NCBI GenBank assembly: GCA_025738555.1
Contig: JAOVFP010000024.1
Span: forward strand, 124,001-188,000
Source of the DNA: Cyathus striatus
Taxonomy: Eukaryota > Basidiomycota > Agaricomycetes > Agaricales > Nidulariaceae
Direction of reading: 5' to 3'
Length of the DNA stretch: 64,000 bases
The notes below the pieces were generated by a model. That model saw only the letters and a program-made list of their open reading frames with translations. It did no database searches and was not told where the DNA came from. Shown piece by piece: positions 10,301-21,234 of this stretch (positions within the stretch are counted from its first letter, which is position 1; every line of letters begins with the position of its first letter). The translations under genes were made by a program, and so were the position numbers.

Positions 10301-12778
10301 GAGCATAAAGTCAGGCCTAATATGCTGTCGCCATAAGATAAACACGGACCTTGTAATACTTCGAATCCCACTTGTGTGCATCGGGGGTGCTTTCAAGCCA
10401 CTGCTCGTACTCGGGAAGCGTGAAGAAATCTTTGCGTTGCTTTCCTTTCGTCACCTAATTTGAATTGTTAAAATGAGCCGGTGGCTTGACTAGCGAGTGA
10501 CAAATTACTTACCCGAACGATGGGCGTAACAAACTCCACAAGGAAGTCAGAAAGCTTTAAGAGTGATGGGTAGAAATGGTCAAGGAAGTTTATAAGAAGC
10601 CCTTTAATATGTGAACCATCGTGATCCTAATATATATGTTAAATGAGAAGGAAACAGAAACGAACATGACGACGGTTAATACCTGATCAGTCATGATCAT
10701 GAGCTTGCCGTAACGCAATGACGAAATATCAGAATAATCTTTATTATGTTGGAGACCCATGATTTTCTTTATATTCTGAATTTCTTCGTTCTTCATGATT
10801 TGATCGTGCTTTGCTTCACGCACATTGAGCATCTTTCCTCGGAGAGGAAACACACCAAAGTTATCCCGTCCAACCACTGAGAGTCCTGCCATAGCAAGGG
10901 CTTTCGCAGAGTCTCCTTCGGTGAGGATAAGTGTGCAGTTTTTGGCGTGTTTTGTGCCGGCATTGTTGGCATCCGCTAGCTTTGTCAAACCTATAAGTCT
11001 GTTTGACCATGTCAGTCGAAGAATGCGGGCGCAACTTTTTAGAAACAATTACTACCTGCTGCGCTTGCTTCCGTCAGTCTTCTTGATTTGTTGGTCGGCT
11101 TTGAACTTGGCCCAATTGAGGACGTTGTCAACAATCCCGGACTTGGCAACTAATATAATAAGCTGGTAAGAAGGATATTATAGATTCCGACAACTGAAAA
11201 TACCTCTTTTAATGAAATCTTCAGAAAGGTTTGGTTTGGTCCCAAATTTGGAAGCTGGTAATGTCAGCGTCTCCTTGGTCTGACTATCGAATGTAGGGTT
11301 CTCAATTAAACAGTTCACGAAGATCCACATATGGTTCTTTATCTGAGCAGTTTTAACAGCAGCGGCCTTGTTCTTTTTTGTAATGGACGTTACGAGGTTC
11401 TTGGCAATTTGGTCGGCAATGGTTGTAACGTGAGTACCTCCCTTCGTTGTAGAGATGGAGTTTGCAAAGGATACTTGCTGGAAAGATCCATCAGAGAGTG
11501 CAAATGCAACTTCCCAGCGACCGCTGATTTGTTCATATACCACGGGTGTCTTTGGCTGAGCTGCGCCGCCAGAAATCTCCGAAGCTTCCGCTTGAACAGA
11601 ACTGAGATACATATCCACGTATTGTCTGAAGTTCTTTATCTTTAGGCGTTCGTCATTAAGGAATACCTTCACGTCTTTGACTGTGCCGGCCATGTCAAAC
11701 ACTCGTTTACGAAGAAGACTTGCTGTGTCTTCGTCAATTCGGTCCATTCCAAAACGTTTCAAATCAGGCCGGAATGTGATCCTGGTCCATTCCTCGCCTT
11801 TGGCATTCTTCGTAATTTTGGGTTTCCCGCAGTTACTCATATTGTTCGTCCACGTTTGTTTGTATTTTTGAAGACTGTTTTTGTCTGCTGTTTCAACCGT
11901 GAACTCGTGCGAATAGATATTCGCTAGCTTGGCACCATATCCATTACGACCACCAGTGAGTTTCTTTTCATCGTCGTCATAATTTGATGAAGACAGAAGA
12001 TGACCGAATATGAGCTCTGGGATATACATCTTCTCTTGCGAATGAATTTCTATGGGAATGCCTCGTCCATTGTTGTAGACAGAAATTGTATTCTCCTCCA
12101 GGTTAATATTGACTTTGATCGTATCCATAGAAGTATCGTTTATCTAAACCAACCTTTGGTGAAAGATCATCAGAGAGTAGTTCAGGAACCGACCTTGTTG
12201 TCAGCGGCGTTGACGAGAATTTCATCGATGATCTTGAAGAAACCAGGGACGTATTTTACGTCGCGATGAACCATACGCTTCATATCGGCATCATAAGTCC
12301 ACATCGTTTGGTTAATTGTTTCAACGCTCCCAATGTAAGAGTCGGGGCGTTTTAAAATATGTTCCAATTGTGAAAGCTGCAAACGGTGTACTTAGACGCG
12401 AGAAGTTGAAATTTAGAGAATGCGAACCTTAGTATATGTTTCAGATGCTGTTTTCTTTTTCGCGGGTACGGCTGGTTTCTCCTTCTCCTTCTCATTGTCT
12501 GACGCCCTTCGCACATCCATATCCACATCCATGTCACTATCGTCCGCATTGGAATCATGGTCTAAAAGAACTTTCTTCGTGGCTTTTCCACGCGCAGTCG
12601 GCTTCGGAGCAGCCTTGGGCTTAGGGGCTGCTTTTGTCTTTACGGGTGCCGCCTAGGAAATGTTAATATGTAGCTCACTGAACAGCTAGATACTGACTTT
12701 CTTAACAGGGACGTAGTCGTCTGACTCAACGTCAGATACATTGTTGAGGTCGAAGTTCTCGCCTTCGGTCGAGCTCAT
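7349..12778 (-). CDS. TOP2: DNA topoisomerase II
   Basis: Essential ATP-dependent enzyme that passes one DNA duplex through another for decatenation and chromosome condensation. The gene has about a dozen short introns. From the start MSSTEGENFDLNNV (12778) come an acidic N-tail and the GHKL ATPase (KRPDSYIGSVE, GRGIPIEIH, GGRNGYGAKLANI). The Toprim domain follows with LTEGDSAKALAMAGLSVVGR, PLRGKMLNVREA and a metal-binding acidic motif split by an intron after IMTD. The cleavage domain has the 5Y-CAP pattern with the catalytic Tyr in ASSRYIYT (about 9660). The last 390 residues (7349-8512) form the unstructured C-terminal domain, Lys/Asp/Glu/Ser-rich, with three tandem copies of a KKVLKDESESD-type unit at roughly 7850-8060 and a fourth, more diverged unit upstream. 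The domain order matches the eukaryotic enzyme in full. Stop is TGA at 7351-7349. Confidence 0.97.
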
Positions 12779-12960
12779 CGAGGTATATGCGCGCGATACG
12801 ATGGTATTGGGTGAGTGTTGGTATACGGAGGAACGAACAATGAAAGCTGGCCAGTGCGTTGAACGTTGACTTGCAAGGAAGCGTTTGCGCGTGACACGCG
12901 TTGATTTTATATCCACGTGACTACTAACAAGACGCGTCTCGTTGAGAATTGCTAGAATCT
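12779..12960 (-). promoter_or_regulatory. TOP2 upstream region with two MluI cell-cycle boxes and an E-box
   Basis: ACGCGT occurs at 12896-12901 and 12932-12937, and CACGTG at 12914-12919 between them, all 118-160 bases upstream of the TOP2 start. ACGCGT is the site bound by MBF-type factors at G1/S in yeasts, and topoisomerase II is cell-cycle regulated in many organisms. The sites are seen; regulation by them is inferred. Confidence 0.45.
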
Positions 12961-13377
12961 GAACGTTGCATCTCATTGAGAGCAACGTTGTGTAAAATTT
13001 AAAGTGTTAAAGAAGCCTGAAATGGCTTGTTGAAGAGTCCGAAGATGTAGCAAGCAGTGAAAATTGTTTCTTACAGTATCATGTACAAATTATGCATACT
13101 ACATAATGCCGTATTTGTCCTATTATTTATCTGAGCCCAGCTTGGTGACCCTGAGTAATCCAACCGAGGTCGCGCCTGCCCCGGTAAAGGGAAAACCGTC
13201 GACACACAAAGTTAACGCGCAAATATGCAGTTTACACTGTATGTAATTACATGGCAGTCTTACAGAGTATGTTTTGACGTAACCAAGACGTAACCAAACA
13301 AGACAGTAATTACTAATGGTCGGCAGAATAAAAAACATATTACTTAATGGTAATTGTCGCGTCCTATAGTGGAGTGC

Positions 13378-14110
13378 CTACTTCAGTTTCTCTCGATGTG
13401 TGTTAGTCTGTCCATAATAATAACGTTGCCTTCCAATACCCGCAAACCATGCCATTCTACGATCCAGTTATATGTTAGGCACCAAATTAGATGTTAGCAC
13501 AACTTACCGAGCAAGGAATAAACCAATGACGATGGTGATATTTCCATGTGTCATGCTGTTCCATTCCAAGGGAGTAAACTTCAGTTCATCTGGCAAAGCA
13601 ATAAAAGTTGCGAGAATGCTAATCAATATTAGTTACGATGAGAATAGGTAATGGCACGGGAAGTAACACACTGCGTTAGCTGTGAAATTTTGTTGATCAT
13701 CAATAACTATTGACACAAGTATTCACATGCAGTATATTTACTCACATCAGCAATAGCAAGTGCAGTTAAGCTAGCACCTATTATTCTCTCCTGAGCTACT
13801 GCATTACCAGGCAACGAATTCCTGACGGCGCGAAAAACCAGAGAAGATATCAAGCCAAGGAGTAAATAGCCTTCGGAATACACGATAGTACATCAATTGC
13901 ACTTAGACTAGTAAACGACTACCGAGGCTTACAGTTCGAAAGTTGCAAAACCGCCATCTTTTCCCGAGAGTTTAGGAAGGCAGGAGTAGATATAGAGCTA
14001 GTCCCAGGGAGAAGTTCTTGGAAAAACCATAAAGCGCCTGGGTAGATCCAAGCCATTACAGCGGGTGAAATGGTGGACACTGTAAAGAACGGCACGCAAA
14101 ATTCTAACAT
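13378..14110 (-). CDS. DUF7704-type fungal membrane protein (copy 1)
   Basis: A small multi-pass membrane protein of unknown function; I recall the family as fungal DUF7704. Five exons: 14110-13933, 13870-13746, 13679-13672, 13618-13508 and 13456-13378, 166 residues in total, and the frame closes only with the 8-base third exon (CTAACGCA, encoding LT and part of His). Family-like features are the first membrane segment (VPFFTVSTISPAVMAWIYPG), QLSNCYLLLGL, AQERIIGASLTALAIAD followed by LTH, and a final hydrophobic helix ending LARMAWFAGIGR. Four hydrophobic segments can be traced. A second copy lies at 30102 with the same central exon sizes. Start chosen as the first ATG that keeps the N-terminal helix (MLEFCVPFF). 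Function not assigned. Confidence 0.75.
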
Positions 14111-14561
14111 ACGTTCATAACATTTGAAAGTTCAACTGACATGGTTCCAGATGCAAGAAAAGTAGCCCATAAAAGCCAGGCAGCGCTGGAAATCCGCCAA
14201 TAGTCATTTGAGAGTTGTATTTTGCCGCCTAGTGTAAAATGTAATAAGTAGTTGGTGTGGTGTGACTTGAGAAGCTGAAAACATATGCGAAACTCGTGTT
14301 GTGGGATCCGGAATGCCGGAGTCAAGGAATGTGTGACAAAGGCTAGATGTCTTTGTTCACACGAGAGAGACTTAAGCAATCGAGCTCGAGCGTTGAATCA
14401 CTGTTTTGAAAACTAGATTATCTGACCTTGTAACTCTAAAACAAAGGCTTTATATACGTAGTAGACTGACAGATACAATAGAGAGAAGAGTATAGTAGAA
14501 AGGAAATATATAGACTATCTGTCAGGCTAGGAGTGAAACAAGGATAGACTCAGACTCCAAA

Positions 14562-14642
14562 CCAGTCGCTTTCCGCGCGTTCAAGTCGGCTAACGCCGTT
14601 ATATCCGAAGAACTTGAACTTGAACGCGCTACAAGCGACTGG
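14562..14642. repeat. Long perfect-arm inverted repeat (hairpin)
   Basis: CCAGTCGCTT (14562-14571) pairs with AAGCGACTGG (14633-14642) and GCGCGTTCAAGT (14575-14586) pairs with ACTTGAACGCGC (14618-14629), with a 3-base mismatch between the two blocks and a 31-base loop. The loop itself contains CGGCTAACGCCG. It lies in AT-rich intergenic DNA more than 400 bases from any gene. Confidence 0.85.
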
Positions 14643-14979
14643 CAAAACGAGTATGTTGTTTTCAGTCTTATTGCCATTGTATAATGTTTCTATTGAAGCT
14701 ACAGCTTTCGTGCGGACTTGCTACAATATTAAGACATAGATACATCTTATTTAAGTTGAATTATTGGCTTCATTTAGTCTGCAACTTAAAATTCTCCTCA
14801 AATGGACCATAAAGAATGACATAAGCCATGCATATCATATCTATGCATATCACTGCAAATAAAATCGTAAAAAATCGGATCTATGATGTTCTGTGATGGT
14901 TCATGCATATATATCAACTTCCAGAAGTCTAAGTCTCTTCAGGCATGCTGTTCAAGTGGTGTATTGATTTTCATATATA

Positions 14980-15477
14980 CTGAGTCACACCGGTCCTTTG
15001 TACAGTACCAATCCCTTGTACACTGCCCATTTTCTCGAGATGGGGTGCTTCCATATCAATTTTTGCCTCATTTATAATAAGAACAATATGTGTTCTCTTA
15101 ATTCACATACTTTTTTTAAGAGCTGTAGGTGTTGGCGTTCTTATATGTTAAATTTACTGTCTTTTCTGAAATTTCATGAGATCCGTGACATGGAAGGTCC
15201 CTGTCACAAACCCTGATCAGGGATATCAGTCACAATTTGCTAGTACATGTCACAACAATGTGACAGTGTACAAAGGAATGGTGCTGAGCCGAAATGTCCA
15301 AAAACATGTAAAAGACATATAATAACTTCATTTCTTGTTTTTGTATTCTTTAACTTTACATGTAAGTGCTAATACGTGTTGAAAATATTTCCATGTTCTT
15401 AAATTCAATTTTAACGGTCTAAATAAGAAATAAATGTAAAATCAAAATTGGGTGTACAAAGGACCGGTTGATCTCAG
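14980..15477. mobile_element. MITE-like element with TA target duplication
   Basis: The 498-base segment begins CTGAGTCACACCGGTCCTTT and ends with the inverse (terminal 25 bases match at 21; CCGGTCCTTTGTACA is identical in both arms). It is flanked on both sides by TA (14978-14979 and 15478-15479). TA duplication and CTG.. ends fit non-autonomous Tc1/mariner-type elements. No coding frame inside. A related partial motif (GTGTACAAAGGA) recurs internally near 15267. The rest of the interval 14111-15908 shows no gene. Confidence 0.65.
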
Positions 15478-15908
15478 TATGCTCTAAATTGTTATTCTGC
15501 TACTACTATACTAAAAACTAGCATTACAACCTAAGATATATAGCAATTATTACATTAGAAGATGCTCCATTTAATAAAGGGTGCTCGAAAATAGCTACAC
15601 AACATTATGTTGTACAAGGATGGGGATGGAAAATGCAGAGAAATTGTCTTTGAGAAAGCGTGTGAGAATCTGCATGCTAAATTTAGCCAACTTTGATCGG
15701 AATCACATACTCATTGCAACATTTCTCAGTAACCAGACATGCTCTCACCACAAAAATTGAGCATTATGTTACTATAATAGCTAACTACAAATATGTGCAA
15801 AAAAACTGGGCGGAAAGCGATTGTGAAAGCGACAAGATGAAGATTGACCAGGTTCCGGGTAGCCGGCAGTAGTGTGCACGTGACGGAAAGAGTCCGGAGT
15901 GTTACAGA

Positions 15909-17979
15909 ATGCGACCCGGAGTCCGGACCGTGCTTTGCGACCTCCAGACACTCATGCCACAATACGATATTCCATTCAACATCAACAGCTCTCTCGGACT
16001 CGAAGTCGATAGCTCGCTGCATCATGGGATAGAAAGTCCTGGTTCTTCTGTATTTGATCTTCCAACATACACCAGCGATGTGAGAGTGCGCGATACTTCC
16101 AAAGTATCCCCTTTGTACTGGGAAGAAAATACGATCCTCGATAAACTACGGAGTGCTAGTGATGCCTCCTTCATTATAATCTCCGGTGGAACAGGTGGAA
16201 ATGCAATCTGCTCCGCTTTCGAAAATGCATGTTATGTACTGCCTGTGTCTGACGACGGCGGCTCGTCAAGTGAAATAATACGTGTTCTTGGTGGACCATC
16301 TGTTGGTACGCAACAAGAAACTATTCTCAACATCCTGACATCCTCAATAACGCCTGATAGGCGATATTAGGTCCAGGCTTGTTCGACTCATTCCACCTTC
16401 TCCGCCGTCTTCTTCTTTGGATGTCATACGAAAGCTCCTCGCATATCGACTTCCCGCCGACTGCTCCGAAAGGCAAGCCAGAGATGAGTGGAGAGATATC
16501 GTCGAAGGAAGAAGTAGCCTATGGGGTGGAGTGCCGAATGATAGGAAGGAAACCATCCGTGGTTTGTATCATCGCATATCCCTTCACGCATCCTTTATCT
16601 CAGAAACAAACGTACAGGATTCTTGGTTTACTTCGAGAGCGAACTCTTAAAACGGGCACATAAGAACTTCGATTTTCGCAATGGCAGGTGCGGTCTATCT
16701 GATATCTGATATTTCTTGTTATTTAAGTTCTTCAGTATCGGCAATTATTTCTTAGCTGCAGCGCATGGCTTCTTTCGCTCGTTACCGTCAGCTATTTTTC
16801 TTTTTTCGTCAATAACGAATAGCCAAGTATCAACTCCATTATCTGCTTCATTGAGGTATATAATCAACGCTTCCTTATATAGGCCAACATATTACCGGTT
16901 ATCGTAACCAATCATACTGTTACCATCGCCGCTGAGCTGGTGCGTCTCATATGTTAGCGATCTTGAAAAGATGTACTTAGTTGACATCGCAGGAAAGCGG
17001 CGAAAGGCTTGTAGGACAATGTGAAATATCACACCCAGTCGCACGCACTACAAACCCTATCGATATAATGATTTCGCAAGAGCCAACGTCCCCGACTGAA
17101 GGATTGGACGGCTTCCTTTCTTTAGGACAGAACTATATGTTTGAGCACTCTTCGAAGGATGAGTATGAATCTCTCTCTTCCAGAATTAACAGTGCGTAAT
17201 TTTTCTAGACCAATGAACTATGTTGGAACTGTTTTTAGGATTATTTTATATTAATGCATATGGCATGGAAATACGTCCAGCCCCTAATCCTGAATATCTG
17301 TCGAACCTTTCTTCTCGAGATGTGCTCGTATACTGCTGTGGTTCACTCTGGACAAGGCAAGTGGGATTTATAATTTGTTGATACACTTACCAATAAAATC
17401 CACTTTCCTAGCATTATCCCCTGCTTATCTCTTCGTGGTGTGGCCGGGGCGATTGCATCATCACCTCGACTTCGGGCAAAAATTCTATTATGTACGTCTG
17501 TATCCCATGAACGGAAAAGTTTGTATGTTCATAACTATTTAGTGAACAGTCATAACGATAGAGAGACGGAAGGGTACACTGCTCTTGATTACATTCGGTA
17601 TTTGTTTTTCTAGTCATCCTGATTTCTCCTCCCTCATGTCATAATGAAGCACAATATCAAGAACGTTAAATTCTAACTACCACAATCCGACACATGGATT
17701 GGGGAATGCAAATACTCTGTACCCTGCTTCAGCATTTATCACGGACGTAGTATACTTGAAAGATGCGCAGGTTCAAGTAGAAGTGGCTCAGATCACGGTT
17801 TGTGGTTTTTAATTTCGAGTAATCGGGTTGATGTCGATCTTTTTTTATAGGCACTAGGTATCAGATGTACGGAAATGGAAGGAAAGAGTGCTGATGGAGG
17901 AGCACGATATGACGCTGTCTCAGTAAGAGAAACCGTGAACCGCATACTCGCAACAAAAGGAACTTCCGAAGGGCGTTAG
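15909..17979 (+). CDS. CofD/UPF0052 family protein (YvcK-like)
   Basis: Member of the family of 2-phospho-L-lactate transferase CofD and the bacterial factor YvcK; the fungal role is not established. The diagnostic nucleotide-binding start is FIIISGGTGGNAICSAFENA, then YVLPVSDDGGSSSEIIRVLGGPSVGDIRSRL, which spans the first intron (16285-16368). Further exons carry NYFLAAA.GFFRSLPSAIF, then VLVYCCGSLWTSIIPCLSLRGVAGAI, the HNDRETEGYTALDYI motif and a C-terminal exon ending TKGTSEGR with the stop at 17977-17979. About eight exons with short introns. The start is uncertain: MRPGVRTVL (15909) is the upstream in-frame ATG, MPQYDIPFN (15954) the alternative. The 200 bases upstream overlap AT-rich DNA of the preceding gap. 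Confidence 0.82.
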
Positions 17980-18150
17980 GTATTTTTGATTTTTGATTTA
18001 TCCCGTGTTTCGCAGTCGCATAGATGACAATTGTTAAAGAAAAGATGCGTTCCCTATATATTAGACAATTCTATGTTATCTACATAGATGAAAGTAAATT
18101 AATCCGCGTTGAGTCTTGACATACACAAATTACATATGATAATTAACCAG

Positions 18151-19639
18151 TTAATTAGTGTATATAGTATGCCCTTCATTTGGAACCGAAGAATCTAAAA
18201 CTTTCTTCGTATTTGAGCCTTTGCCTCGTAGTACATTCTCTATATAGTACTCTCCAGCCTGAGGGGTCAAAAGTGAATTTTTCAGGTTCTCCACGATGAA
18301 GAAAGAGTACGCACTTTATAGCTGCTTCGCACCAAGGGTCCACTGGCGACGTATAAAAAGCCCATATCTTCTGCCACCTTTTTCCAGTGATCGAATTCCG
18401 CCGGTTCAACGTAACGATCGACCTTCATATGCCTTTTCGTTGGTCTCATATATTGACCAAAGGTAACAACATCAACGTCAACCCTGCGTAGTTCTACATG
18501 TGATCTCAGCGTGCATGCCAACAAGCTAGATGAAGATTACACACCTTTCAATGCCTCCATTACCTGCTCAGTGGTTTCTCCGACGCCTAGCATCATGCTT
18601 GTTTTGGTCACTCGAACGCCTTCTTTCTTGGCGTGTTCAAGGACTTTCAGGCTCTGACGAAATGTGGCGCGACGATCGCGTACATAAGGAGTTAGCTCTT
18701 CTACCGTCTCTACGTTATGGGCATAAACATCGAGCCCGGATTTCGCCACGATAGAGACATGATCCAACGTGCCCGCAAAATCGCCTGTAAGAGCTTCCAC
18801 AAGAATATGAGGCGCTCTTTAAAACAAATATGTTAACGGTGCGGCTGATATATTTGACTTAGGAAATCCTTACTTTGACTTGATTTTCCGTATAGTTTCA
18901 GCAAAATGATGAGCACCACCGTCAACGAGGTCTAAGTGAAACAAGTTAGTTGAATTTAAGGATGAAATAATCTCATAAAAATCACCATCACGATCAACAC
19001 TTGTAAGTACAATATAGCCTAGACCCCAACGACTAATTGCCTCAGCAGTGTTTTCAGGTTCATGAGGATCTAGTGGAGGTGGCGTCCGCGACGTTTTGAC
19101 TGAACAAAACCTACAACCACGGGTACATGTATCGCCCATCAACTTATACAGAAAAAAGATAATCAGGAAGAATATTCGTTTTACAGCAAATTAATGCATG
19201 CACCATAATTGTAGCTGTTGCTGCATTTCGTGTATCCGCCTCCGTGGAACCTGACTTGCCTCCCCAGCAATCGCCGATGTTTGGACAGCGAGCTTCCTCA
19301 CACACCGTATGTAGACCAAGACCACGAAGATCCTTCTTTATTTTCTTGAATGATTCACCATTAGGAATGGATGTTTTCAGAAATGACGGAAGACGAGGGC
19401 TGCTGAAAGGTTACATATTTCTGCACCGGTTGAAGGGTTATGTCTCACCCCTTGGTATTTCCAAGGATTACTCGGTCAGAAGTATTTCCAGAAATAAAGT
19501 CATCCAAGGTAGGACCAGATTCTAATTTGTTGCGAAAGGAAGATGTGGATGGAGTCGGAGCTGCAGTGGAGGACGAGACTGTTGCAAGAGAGCGGGTAGC
19601 GCCTGGAACGCGACGTAGATTTCTAGCGAGAGTATTCAT
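18151..19639 (-). CDS. LIP5: Mitochondrial lipoyl synthase (radical SAM)
   Basis: Inserts two sulfurs into octanoyl groups on mitochondrial dehydrogenase E2 and glycine cleavage H proteins. The start [20 protein letters not shown] (19639) is a mitochondrial presequence. The body has the auxiliary cluster region ([18 protein letters not shown]) and the radical SAM motif in [13 protein letters not shown] (C-x3-C-x2-C), then [21 protein letters not shown]-like [31 protein letters not shown] and [12 protein letters not shown]. The last two motifs straddle the final intron; the reading frame ends NEGHTIYTN with TAA at 18153-18151. Around six introns. All signature cysteines are present. ISA1, also in this window, supplies the pathway that builds its Fe-S clusters. 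Confidence 0.95.
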
Positions 19640-20062
19640 GCTATGTTGTAGCTCCAGTTGCATTATGAATAGGAAGAAAAGAGCAAGACAGCAAAGATCC
19701 GGACTCCGAGAAGATGACTCAACGCAACTGAGTGCTGAAGTGGAGGGCGATCCGAAGTTAGCACTTACATAATTACTAAATCAAATAATATTTACATATT
19801 TTATGATTTTAATATTTTCAACTGACGTAGGTAGGTCTTCTGATCAATACAGTTATGTACTATCAAAGGTTATTCTGCCTAGTAAATTTAGTTCATTTCC
19901 ACGAGCCTTCAAATACATTCACATCTACGCCCCTTACTTCCTTCGTCCCGTCTCCGCCTTCATGCCCGTTGCTTCAGCGTAAACCAGCTGAACTTGTTGC
20001 CACTGGGCCTAACAGCGCGTCTCAGCAGCGTTCAATATACTTGTGACCATCCTTTAGCATTG

Positions 20063-21032
20063 ATGAATAGCACCAGCTTCCGTTGTTAGTTCCTGATCAA
20101 TCTGAATGTGCATTGTCCTGCTCGAATCCTAGGGAAGGTAAGTTCAAGTCTATTAAATGTGTCGCAGCGAAAATACAACAGGCTGATGCGGCTCTAGCTT
20201 ATGAGCCTAGCAATGCACTAAGGAAAGGCGTAACAATAGATCTGAGTGTTCCAGATGTACATGAGGGAGAGCGAGACAAAATCTCTGTCCACGCCGATAC
20301 ACCTTCGGCGAATGTACGGGGAGCAACAGAATATAAAAGATCTAATGCTGATGAAAACAAGTACAATGACAGAACCGACACCTGCGAACCGCAGGCTAGC
20401 AGTGAGGTTGAGGCTGTCATCGATTCCGTAACCTTGCAGCGTCCAAACGCTCGTGTGCGTTTTCGCTCCCGTGTTCGTATAACGTCTGGTCTTAATCGCA
20501 GCCGTCACCGCAATGCCTCCTTCAGCATTGTAGAGGGTACCGAAAACAACAACGGGCTACCACTTTCCCCTGCATCATCGCTGTCCGGTTCACCATCGTC
20601 TTCCATATCTGCGCCGCTACGTTCACGAGATGATGACGAAGTTGGAAAACCAGGCTGGGGTACCCTTGGCCAAAGAGTTGGACTATTTGCACAACGACGA
20701 AGAATAGGTGACAGATCGGTAGGCTCTCCGAGGATCAATCATATCAGGCCCAAACACATTGCATCGGAAAATACTCCGTTATTGAGATCCCCGTGCCGCC
20801 TCTCGTACGAAACCAATCCTTCAGAGACATGTGAGTGGGATGAGGAGGCGAGATTATCGAGGGAGATTGATTTAATTTTTGGAACGTGGCCTCGTCGGCT
20901 TCTAAATCATCACGTATGTTTCATTTACTGAGTATGATCATTCAGGAGCTGAAAACATACTAGTGGTGGTGGTGGCATCTTGAACCCATAATTTGTTGTC
21001 ATTGCCTTGAAGATTCCGATACCGAGGAATAA
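20063..21032 (+). CDS. Unknown conserved-looking fungal protein with a Trp/Cys-rich C-terminus
   Basis: Not recognised. The main open frame (about 20165-20920) encodes a hydrophilic, Ser/Arg-rich, probably disordered protein with FRSRVRITSGLNRSRHRN and an acidic end (EWDEEARLSREIDLIFGTW). A GT..AG intron (about 20920-20981) then joins to WWWWHLEPIICCHCLEDSDT and a stop at 21030-21032; four tryptophans followed by three clustered cysteines look conserved and could bind metal or a membrane. The 5' end is unclear. ATG 20063 reaches the frame only through a 51-base intron, a 5-base exon (GGAAG) and a second intron, so the true start may differ. Confidence 0.5.
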
Positions 21033-21234
21033 AGTACATGGCTGCTACTATGCAAATCTTCTACATTGTCCTTATGATTTCTATCGTGTACTTACGCTGT
21101 ATGTTTTTATAAGTATTTCTACACACGTGCATGAACAAGTATCTTTGTATAATTTATTGGTAACATGAAAGGGATATGTGCAGTCTAACCTAAGCAAACT
21201 AATTATCAATGTGTAGGAACGCAAATCAAGATAT

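Noticed and set aside
14104..14379. Upstream frame that would extend the first DUF7704 protein (NDYWRISSAAWLLWATF)
   Set aside because: No splice pair joins it in phase; the family N-terminus is already complete from the ATG at 14110.
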